DNA from: Chloroflexota bacterium
GTDB lineage: Bacteria; Chloroflexota; Dehalococcoidia; DSTF01; RBG-16-68-14
Assembly: GCA_022561355.1 (NCBI GenBank)
Contig: JADFRJ010000124.1
Coordinates: 1 to 7,030, forward strand
DNA length: 7,030 nucleotides
Direction of reading: 5' to 3'
The stretch's first letter is position 1, and each line of letters opens with the position of its first letter. This document shows, one piece after another, positions 1-4,729 of the stretch. The notes under the pieces were generated by a model that did not search any database, was not told where the DNA came from, and worked only from the letters and a program-made list of their open reading frames with translations. The position numbers were made by a program, and so were the translations under genes.

Positions 1-238
1 AGAACTTGCAGCACTCTCGCTCCTCATCGACGAATGTGCTCATCCGCTCCCAGATGTCCGGCGTCGACTCGAAATGGAAGACGGTGCTGTATTCACTCGT
101 GTCCTGCGATCGCGCCAAATCGAGGAAGGCAGACGGCGATTCCTTGCGTCGCGCCGCCCACTCCTTATCGAGCAGACAGACCTGCTCCGCGTCCGGGTCC
201 AAGGGCGGCACGATGCGTCTTCGTCGCTCGGTTACCAT
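1..238 (-). CDS. Partial hypothetical protein with a Cys-Cys motif (C-terminus off the left edge)
   Basis: This is the first 79 codons of a minus-strand gene cut by the left edge. It starts at ATG (236-238) with a strong Shine-Dalgarno, GAGGAG on the minus strand (244-249), five bases upstream, which makes the start convincing. The visible protein is charged and soluble, with no signal peptide or membrane segment. It ends with F-V-D-E-E-R-E-C-C-K-F at residues 69-79. An E-R-x-C-C-x-F motif after a region like the end of a beta-strand recalls small uncharacterised bacterial proteins that carry ER-CC-PF near the C-terminus, where the vicinal cysteines may bind metal or act in redox chemistry. 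That family link is from memory and the function is unknown. It lies 98 bp downstream of the fumarase alpha gene on the same strand and could be co-transcribed with it. The position is where a fumarase beta gene might be expected, but the sequence does not resemble one. Confidence 0.75.
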   Translation of the reverse strand, partial: MVTERRRRIVPPLDPDAEQVCLLDKEWAARRKESPSAFLDLARSQDTSEYSTVFHFESTPDIWERMSTFVDEERECCKF

Positions 239-253
239 GCGCTCTCCTCGCTA

Positions 254-335
254 TCCAGCGTCCAGCGTCGGGCTTTCAGCGTCCAGCTTCCAGCGTCCAG
301 CGTCTAGCGTCGAGCTTCCAGCGTCCAGCGTCCAG
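254..335. repeat. Heptanucleotide tandem repeat, unit TCCAGCG, about 11.7 units
   Basis: Eleven full units and a partial twelfth, all in exact 7-bp register. Units at 254, 261, 289, 296, 317 and 324 are perfect TCCAGCG. The others are variants: TCGGGCT at 268, TTCAGCG at 275, TCCAGCT at 282, TCTAGCG at 303 and TCGAGCT at 310. The array fills nearly the whole spacer between the fumarase stop and the next gene's Shine-Dalgarno, ending one base before the fumarase stop codon. On the transcribed (minus) strand the unit is CGCTGGA. There are no spacers, so it is not a CRISPR. It resembles the short tandemly repeated heptamers known from cyanobacterial intergenic regions, but no homology is implied. 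Confidence 0.95.
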
Positions 336-336
336 A

Positions 337-1206
337 TCACAGTTCCGCTTCCTTCAGCCTGGCGCTGTGGCACTGGAGGTTGACGGCCACGGGCATCGCC
401 GTGATGTGCGTCGGGTAGGTCTCGATGTTGACGGCGAGCGCGGTGTTGATCCCGCCGACCGCCTGCGGCCCGACGCCGAGCGCGTTCACGCGCTCCAGCA
501 GCTCCTTCTCGAACTCGGCCGTCTCAGGATCGGGACTCGGGTTGTCAACGCTGCGGATGACGCCCTTCTTCGCCAGGTACATCGCGTACTCCGACGAACC
601 GCCCACGCCCACGCCGACGATCAGCGGCGGGCAGGGGTTGCCGCCCGACTCCTCGATCGTCCGCAGGACGAAATCGACGATCGGCTCCGTTCCGGCCGAA
701 GGCAGGAAGACCTTGAAGGCGCTCATGTTCTCGCAGCCGCCGCCCTTCGGGAGGATCTTTAGCTTCAGCTTGTCGCCCGGCACGACCTCGATGTGCATCA
801 CGGCCGGCGTGTTGTCCTTCGTGTTCACGCGGCTCGAGAACGGGTGGTCGACCATCGAAGCCCGCAGATAGCCCTCCGTGTAGCCCTTGGCGACGCCCGC
901 GTTGATCGCGTCCGGCAGCGACCCGCCAACGACGTGCACGTCCTGGCCCAGCTCGACGATGACGACTGTCGTGCCTGTGTCCTGGCAGAGCGGCAGCTGC
1001 TCATTCTTCGCGATGTCGACGTTCTCCAAGATCTCGAGCAGCACCTGTTTGCCCAGCTCGGACTGCTCGCTGTCGCGAGCGCGCTCCAGCCCGATCACGA
1101 CGTCTTCCGGCAGGAAGTGCGTCGCGGATTGGCACAGTTCGGCGACCTTGTCGGTGATTTCGCCGGCTTGGATGTCGCGGACGGCGTTAGAGGCGTCTGT
1201 AGTCAT
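337..1206 (-). CDS. fumA: Class I fumarate hydratase, alpha (N-terminal-type) subunit
   Basis: This is the iron-sulfur fumarase subunit that interconverts fumarate and L-malate in the cytoplasmic TCA cycle. Its 289 aa match the usual length of the separate alpha subunit of two-subunit class I fumarases. Diagnostic motifs are LCQDTGT (73-79), SRVNTKDNTPA (125-135), PKGGGCENMSA (153-163), GGNPCPPLIVGVGVGG (188-203) and PVAVNLQCH (272-280). Cys74, Cys158 and Cys192 are the expected ligands of the catalytic [4Fe-4S] cluster. The ATG is supported by a GGAAGG Shine-Dalgarno (1213-1218) six bases upstream and by a good promoter at 1288-1315. The symbol is used in the sense of the alpha subunit; the gene is also called ttdA-like. 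The related L-tartrate dehydratase alpha subunit cannot be excluded by motif, but the nearby mdh and icd favour fumarase. The beta subunit, needed for activity, is not the next gene. Confidence 0.95.
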   Translation of the reverse strand: MTTDASNAVRDIQAGEITDKVAELCQSATHFLPEDVVIGLERARDSEQSELGKQVLLEILENVDIAKNEQLPLCQDTGTTVVIVELGQDVHVVGGSLPDAINAGVAKGYTEGYLRASMVDHPFSSRVNTKDNTPAVMHIEVVPGDKLKLKILPKGGGCENMSAFKVFLPSAGTEPIVDFVLRTIEESGGNPCPPLIVGVGVGGSSEYAMYLAKKGVIRSVDNPSPDPETAEFEKELLERVNALGVGPQAVGGINTALAVNIETYPTHITAMPVAVNLQCHSARLKEAEL

Positions 1207-1212
1207 GATGGC

Positions 1213-1218
1213 CCTTCC
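1213..1218 (-). promoter_or_regulatory. Shine-Dalgarno of the fumarase alpha gene
   Basis: GGAAGG on the minus strand, six bases before the ATG at 1204-1206. It fixes the fumarase start over any downstream alternative. Confidence 0.8.
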
Positions 1219-1267
1219 GTTTCCGTATCTTGGCTGCAGTTAGGAAAGACTGAAACTCATCCCCGGC

Positions 1268-1281
1268 GTGCCCGTAGGCAC
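1268..1281 (-). promoter_or_regulatory. Small hairpin at the predicted 5' end of the fumarase mRNA
   Basis: A perfect inverted repeat, GTGCC (1268-1272) and GGCAC (1277-1281), with a four-base loop. It sits right where transcription from the predicted fumarase promoter would begin, about 70 bases before the start codon. It could protect the transcript end. No T-run follows, so it is not a terminator, and I see no riboswitch core. The role is inferred only from position. Confidence 0.4.
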
Positions 1282-1287
1282 AGCTTC

Positions 1288-1315
1288 AGTATAGCTCGCC
1301 GTCTATACGTCTCAA
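1288..1315 (-). promoter_or_regulatory. Sigma-70-type promoter for the fumarase alpha gene
   Basis: Read on the minus strand, a -35 box TTGAGA (1310-1315) and a -10 box TATACT (1288-1293) are separated by 16 bp. Each box matches the consensus at five of six bases. Transcription would start near 1281 and give a leader of about 75 nt. Its -35 box overlaps the weak -35 region of the divergent promoter for the RCC1-repeat gene. Confidence 0.7.
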
Positions 1316-1341
1316 CCGAGTCCGACAGCCTCGTGTATAAT
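1312..1341 (+). promoter_or_regulatory. Promoter for the RCC1-repeat gene, with a perfect -10 box
   Basis: A perfect TATAAT lies at 1336-1341. Upstream, TCAACC (1312-1317) is a three-of-six match to the -35 consensus with an 18-bp spacer. The likely transcription start near 1348 gives a leader of only about 20 nt containing the AGGAGG Shine-Dalgarno. The poor -35 box suggests an activator or a modest promoter. It overlaps the divergent fumarase promoter at 1312-1315. Confidence 0.65.
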
Positions 1342-1356
1342 GGCCTCGGCAAAGAT

Positions 1357-1362
1357 AGGAGG
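1357..1362 (+). promoter_or_regulatory. Consensus Shine-Dalgarno of the RCC1-repeat gene
   Basis: AGGAGG, six bases before the ATG at 1369. It decides the start: the frame stays open upstream to at least 793, but that part is antisense to fumarase, and only the 1369 start gives a signal peptide. Confidence 0.9.
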
Positions 1363-1368
1363 CGGCTC

Positions 1369-2760
1369 ATGGATCGACACGTTAAGCTCTCTGCTCTCGC
1401 GCTGATCGTTGTCCTGATTGGACTCCTCGCGACGCTGCCGCGGCCTCCAGCGGTGGCTGCCAATCCGCTTACTGGAGTTACGGCTCTAGCCACGGGCTGG
1501 CGTCACACGTGCGCCCTGAAAGCGAACGGAGATGTAGTTTGCTGGGGAGCCAACTTTGGTGGCCAGCTGGGTGATGGCACCACCACGGACCGCGCACGGC
1601 CGGTCACGGTCGACGGCCTGCACGATGTGGTGGCTATTGATGCGGGATCCTCGTTTACCTGTGCCCTAATTGGTGATGGAACAGTACGGTGCTGGGGCGA
1701 CCAGGTTGTTGCGCAGGATGGCAGCGGCGGCCGAAGACTGACCACGTCGCCGGCCGCGGTCAGTGGCCTCCCCGACGGAATCGAAGGACTGAGCGCGGGG
1801 TTTGAGCATGCCTGTGTGTTCGAGGGCAACGGCAACCTCTATTGCTGGGGCGACGGGCCGTTCTTTGAAGCGGAGCCGATGGGACTCATCGCCAAGGTTG
1901 TGCTACCGCCGCCTCGACCTCCTGAGGCAGTTGGTGGCCTTGATGAACCGATCGTGGCTGTCGCTGCAGGACGAGACCACACGTGCGCGCTGACGGAACT
2001 TGGCACAGTAGCATGCTGGGGATTCGACATCCTAAGAAATGGTGGACCCGTGCGATGGCCGGATAGCCGAACACCGGTGAACGTGGAGGGGCTGCCGGAG
2101 ACCGCGCAGATTTCTGCCGGAAGTCGGATCACCTGTGCACTCGCTCGCGACGGACGCGTGTTTTGTTGGGGTAGGGGCGTGGGTGCCGGGACTGACGAGG
2201 TGATAGTGGAGCCGGTAGAAGTCGTTCTTGGGTCTACGGCGAGTTCCGTCGAAGCTGGTCCCGAGGGCGCATGCGCGCTGCTTGCGGATGGCGACATTCG
2301 GTGCTGGGGTGCAAATAGCACAGGCCAGTTGGGCGACGGGACGCGTGACTACGGCCTCTTGCCTGTTCGACCGGACGTCGGTGACCTGCCAATCTTGGCG
2401 GTGAGCGCAGGGAACAGGCACACCTGTGCGGTAATCGAAGGCGGCGAGGTCTGGTGCTGGGGTGACGACACGTACAGCCAGCTCGGGGATGTAGGAACGC
2501 AGATGTGCGACCTCGGGCCGCCAGGAGTTTGCTCTCTCACGCCCGTGGAGATTCAGACCCCTGACCCGGGCGACATCGACTGCGATGGTGCTGCGAACGC
2601 AACCGACGCGACGCTAGTCCTGCAAGCTCATGCGGGACTGCTAACGCTGCCTCATTGCGGTAACGGTAGCGACATCAATCACGACGGCGTGACGGACTCG
2701 ATCGACGCGGTCCTGCTACTGCAATTCGAGGCTGGTCTACTCGAAGAGCTGCCGGCCTAG
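1369..2760 (+). CDS. Secreted seven-repeat RCC1-type beta-propeller with dockerin-like C-terminus
   Basis: The protein is 463 aa and is exported. A signal peptide covers residues 1-30: basic start, hydrophobic 7-23, and likely cleavage after A28-V29-A30. Seven RCC1-type repeats follow, each of the form AG-x4-C-A-L...C-W-G, with cysteine pairs 48/58, 98/108, 149/159, 206/216, 256/266, 302/312 and 353/363. Seven repeats fit one closed seven-bladed propeller. Residues 402-460 hold two EF-hand-like loops, D402/D404/D406/N410/D413 and D435/N437/D439/D443/D446. Each is followed by a helix ending LQ..AGLL, which is the dockerin type I pattern often found at the C-terminus of secreted Chloroflexota proteins. 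A further pair, C405/C430, lies in this domain, and C380/C388 lie in the linker. The role is probably extracellular binding or display; the ligand is unknown. The gene has its own promoter. Its stop overlaps the convergent methyltransferase stop. Confidence 0.92.
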   Translation: MDRHVKLSALALIVVLIGLLATLPRPPAVAANPLTGVTALATGWRHTCALKANGDVVCWGANFGGQLGDGTTTDRARPVTVDGLHDVVAIDAGSSFTCALIGDGTVRCWGDQVVAQDGSGGRRLTTSPAAVSGLPDGIEGLSAGFEHACVFEGNGNLYCWGDGPFFEAEPMGLIAKVVLPPPRPPEAVGGLDEPIVAVAAGRDHTCALTELGTVACWGFDILRNGGPVRWPDSRTPVNVEGLPETAQISAGSRITCALARDGRVFCWGRGVGAGTDEVIVEPVEVVLGSTASSVEAGPEGACALLADGDIRCWGANSTGQLGDGTRDYGLLPVRPDVGDLPILAVSAGNRHTCAVIEGGEVWCWGDDTYSQLGDVGTQMCDLGPPGVCSLTPVEIQTPDPGDIDCDGAANATDATLVLQAHAGLLTLPHCGNGSDINHDGVTDSIDAVLLLQFEAGLLEELPA

Positions 2761-3557
2761 CTCTTCCGTCCCAGCGACAGCGTCATCACAAGCGGGCGCG
2801 TGATCGCTCCGCCGAACTCGGCATCGATCAGGGCGCAGACATCGCCGATCATGGCCTCTTGCTGCGGCGGCTCCATCGCCTGCGTGCCGGAGTAGGAGCG
2901 CATCAGGTCGCCGTATTCGCTCGAGGTGTAGCGCTGGTCCCAGCGATACTTGTGCAGCGTAACGTCTTCGAAGAGGCCGCTCGCTACCAGGCCGTCGTAC
3001 TCCTCCGGCCTCAGGTCGTCTTCAGCCGGAGGCGCGTAGCGCGGGTCGTTGTTCTGATGCCGGTCGTAGACGGGCTGCACGCGAGCGAAAAAGCCGCCGT
3101 CGGCCGTCGATTCGATCTGGTTCGTGTGGATAACGGCGAGCGTGCCGCCCGGTCGCAGCAGGTCGTGGCACGTTTGGAACCGGGTCGCCTTGTCCAGCCA
3201 ATGGAATGAGGTCGCGGCGAGCACGAGGTCGAACGCGCCCGCCTCCAACTCTGCGTCCTCGAACTTCGCGACCACCACGTCGAGCCGCGGGTGCTCGGCC
3301 CCGAGTTTCCGCTTCAGGAACGCGGCGAGCTGCGAGCCTGGCTCGACCGCCGTCACCGCGATGCCATGCGCCAGCAGCGGCCGCGTCGCCTGGCCGGTGC
3401 CCGGCCCGATCTCGACGGCGCGCAAGCCTTCGTCCCGCCGGAGGTACGCGAACAGCTCATCGAACAACTCCGGCGGGTACTCAGGCCGAATGCGGTCATA
3501 AATCTCTGGGACGTTATCGAACCCCAGGCCGCCGTCGGCCTGCACCTTCTCAGCCAC
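2757..3557 (-). CDS. Class I SAM-dependent methyltransferase
   Basis: A 266-aa soluble protein with the Rossmann-type methyltransferase core. Motif I is VEIGPGTGQ (48-56), the acidic end of strand 2 is VEP (E72), the strand 4 region is FDLVLAATSFHWLD (109-122), and LRPGGTL (134-140) is the post-core motif. The FHWLD segment is typical of the Methyltransf_11/25 group, which includes small-molecule methylases such as the UbiE/trans-aconitate type. The substrate cannot be read from sequence. It starts at GTG (3555-3557) with CGGAG (3566-3570) eight bases upstream; no better ATG lies nearby. It follows mdh on the same strand after 60 bp and may be co-transcribed. Its TAG stop is embedded in a CTAG shared with the stop of the convergent RCC1-repeat gene, so no spacer is left for a terminator between them. 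Confidence 0.9.
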   Translation of the reverse strand: MAEKVQADGGLGFDNVPEIYDRIRPEYPPELFDELFAYLRRDEGLRAVEIGPGTGQATRPLLAHGIAVTAVEPGSQLAAFLKRKLGAEHPRLDVVVAKFEDAELEAGAFDLVLAATSFHWLDKATRFQTCHDLLRPGGTLAVIHTNQIESTADGGFFARVQPVYDRHQNNDPRYAPPAEDDLRPEEYDGLVASGLFEDVTLHKYRWDQRYTSSEYGDLMRSYSGTQAMEPPQQEAMIGDVCALIDAEFGGAITRPLVMTLSLGRKS

Positions 3558-3584
3558 GATGATTACTCCGTGGGCCGCGCCTGC

Positions 3585-3618
3585 GGCGCGTCTGCGCCCT
3601 GCGGCGCCTTCGCGCCGC
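3585..3618 (-). terminator. Two GC-rich hairpins just after the mdh stop (possible attenuator)
   Basis: The first stem met after mdh is GCGGCGC (3601-3607) with GCGCCGC (3612-3618), seven perfect pairs and a four-base loop, starting inside the stop codon. The next is GGCGC (3585-3589) with GCGCC (3594-3598), again with a four-base loop. No T-run follows either. They may stabilise the mdh message end, cause partial termination before the methyltransferase, or simply be a GC-rich intergenic repeat. Confidence 0.35.
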
Positions 3619-4559
3619 TACTCGATCAGGCCCACCAGCTCTTCGGTCGCGTCGGCGGCGGCCTTGATCCTCGCCTTCTCATCGTCGCTGACCTGGACCT
3701 CATAGACCTGCTGGATCCCGCCGTCGCCCAGCTTCACGATTGTGCCGCAGAAGGTGTTCTGGATGCCGTACTCGCCGTCCAGCAGCACCGAGCAGGGGAT
3801 CAGGCGGCCTTGATCGAGGATGATCGATTCGACCATCTCCATCGTGGCCGTCGCCGGCGCCTGAAAGGCGCTGCCCGTCTTCATCAGCCCGACGATCTCG
3901 GCGCCGCCCTTCATCGTGCGCTCCACCAAGGCGTCGATCTTATCCTGCGACAGCAGCGACGCGATCGGCATGCCGCCGATCATCGTGTTGCTGACGATCG
4001 GGACCATCGTCGTGTCGGTGTGGCCGCCCAGCACGTAGCCGTGGACGTCGCGGATCGAGACGCCGGCCTCGCGCGACACGAACGTGCGATAGCGCGCCGT
4101 GTCCAGCATGCCGCCCTGCCCGATCACGCGCTCGCGGGCGAAGCCGGAGGCGTCCTTGGCGATGTGGCACAGCACATCCATCGGGTTCGCGAAGACGATC
4201 AGCGTCGCGTCAGGCGACGCCTTGGCAGCCGGCTCGACGACCAGCCGCATGATCTTCGCGTTGATGTTGAGCAGGTCTTCGCGGCTCATCCCCGGTTTCC
4301 TAGCCGCGCCCGCCGTCACCACGATGACGTCCGAGCCGGCCGTCTCCTCCCAGCTATCGGCGGGGATGATCTCGCTCTCGAACCCAGCCCAAGCGCCGGA
4401 CTGCGCCGAGTCGAGCGCCTTGCCGTGGTGCAGCGTCTCGACGATGCTCGGTTCGTCCTTCAGCACGATGTCGCAAATGTTCTTCTCCGCCAGCCGCTGG
4501 GCCATCTCCCCGCCGGTATTGCCGGCCCCGGCAATCGTGACCTTCTTTCTCGCACTCAT
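3618..4559 (-). CDS. mdh: Malate dehydrogenase (LDH-like, NAD-dependent)
   Basis: This enzyme oxidises L-malate to oxaloacetate in the cytoplasm, in the TCA cycle. The 313-aa length is normal for the lactate-dehydrogenase-like MDH group. The Rossmann nucleotide-binding loop is GAGNTG (11-16), with Asp35 at the end of strand 2 favouring NAD over NADP. Substrate residues are Arg87 and Arg93 in ARKPGMSRED (86-95), Asp153 and Arg156 in MLDTARYRTF (151-160), and the proton relay His180 in LGGHTDTTMVP (177-187). Arg87 in the RKPGM motif marks it as malate- rather than lactate-specific. The H180 loop has T for the usual G and one extra residue compared with GGHGD-x-MVP, and the GQGGM before Asp153 replaces GQAGV. 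AGGAGG (4571-4576) lies 11 bases before the ATG, slightly far, with purines in between. The upstream spacer holds tandem repeats. It is likely co-transcribed with the methyltransferase 60 bp downstream. Confidence 0.95.
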   Translation of the reverse strand: MSARKKVTIAGAGNTGGEMAQRLAEKNICDIVLKDEPSIVETLHHGKALDSAQSGAWAGFESEIIPADSWEETAGSDVIVVTAGAARKPGMSREDLLNINAKIMRLVVEPAAKASPDATLIVFANPMDVLCHIAKDASGFARERVIGQGGMLDTARYRTFVSREAGVSIRDVHGYVLGGHTDTTMVPIVSNTMIGGMPIASLLSQDKIDALVERTMKGGAEIVGLMKTGSAFQAPATATMEMVESIILDQGRLIPCSVLLDGEYGIQNTFCGTIVKLGDGGIQQVYEVQVSDDEKARIKAAADATEELVGLIE

Positions 4560-4582
4560 GTTGTTCTTCCCCTCCTATTGCG

Positions 4583-4642
4583 TCATTCCAAACGGAGTTG
4601 TTTCATTCCGACCGAAGTTGTTTCATTCCGAGCGAAGCGAGG
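4583..4642. repeat. Three tandem 20-bp units upstream of mdh, each starting TCATTCC
   Basis: TCATTCC recurs at 4583, 4603 and 4623 with an exact 20-bp period. Units one and two agree at 17 of 20 bases. The third agrees with unit two at about 14 of 20, and is the start of the full-length 34-bp element at 4623-4656. The array begins 23 bp before the mdh start codon, so it lies in the mdh leader or promoter region. Confidence 0.85.
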
Positions 4643-4656
4643 AATCTGATCCCTCG
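4623..4656. repeat. Dispersed 34-bp intergenic element, copy A
   Basis: The element begins TCATTCCGAGCG and ends AATCTGATCCCTCG. Its core is imperfectly palindromic, with ATTCC paired to GGAAT around GAGCGAAGCGA. It matches copy B at 6115-6148 at 33 of 34 bases in the same orientation; the one difference is A at 4635 against G at 6127. It lies between the cyclase stop and mdh, and resembles the short palindromic intergenic repeats found in many copies in bacterial genomes. Confidence 0.93.
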
Positions 4657-4714
4657 CGAACGGCGCTCGCCTTAGAAGCGCTCCGACGCATAGTTTACCG
4701 AAGGGGAGTCTTAC

Positions 4715-4727
4715 AGCTAAGGCCGCG
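4715..4727 (+). repeat. 13-bp inverted repeat flanking the cyclase gene, left arm
   Basis: AGCTAAGGCCGCG, the exact reverse complement of 6062-6074. It lies two bases beyond the cyclase stop codon (4730-4732), in the 3' untranslated region of that gene. In RNA it could pair with the matching 5' arm, which contains the AAGG that serves as ribosome binding site. Confidence 0.9.
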
Positions 4728-4729
4728 GG

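Noticed and set aside
254..335. CRISPR array
   Set aside because: The repeats are 7 bp with no spacers, and no cas gene is present.
34..762. Plus-strand open frames over the left end and fumarase
   Set aside because: They run across the heptamer array and antisense to fumarase and the partial gene, with low-complexity shadow composition and no ribosome binding site.
1207..1287. Riboswitch in the fumarase leader
   Set aside because: The leader of about 75 nt shows only one five-pair hairpin and no recognisable aptamer core.
793..1368. Upstream extension of the RCC1-repeat reading frame
   Set aside because: The frame is open, but most of it is antisense to fumarase. The AGGAGG and signal peptide place the true start at 1369.
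1839..2321. Minus-strand open frames within the RCC1-repeat gene
   Set aside because: They are Ser/Pro/Thr/Arg-rich shadows of the repeated CWG and TCAL segments on the plus strand.
3291..4649. Long plus-strand open frame (452 codons) antisense to malate dehydrogenase
   Set aside because: It is rich in Arg, His, Asp and Ala, the typical mirror of a GC-rich gene. It has no Shine-Dalgarno or domain pattern, and the opposite strand encodes an unambiguous malate dehydrogenase and part of the methyltransferase.
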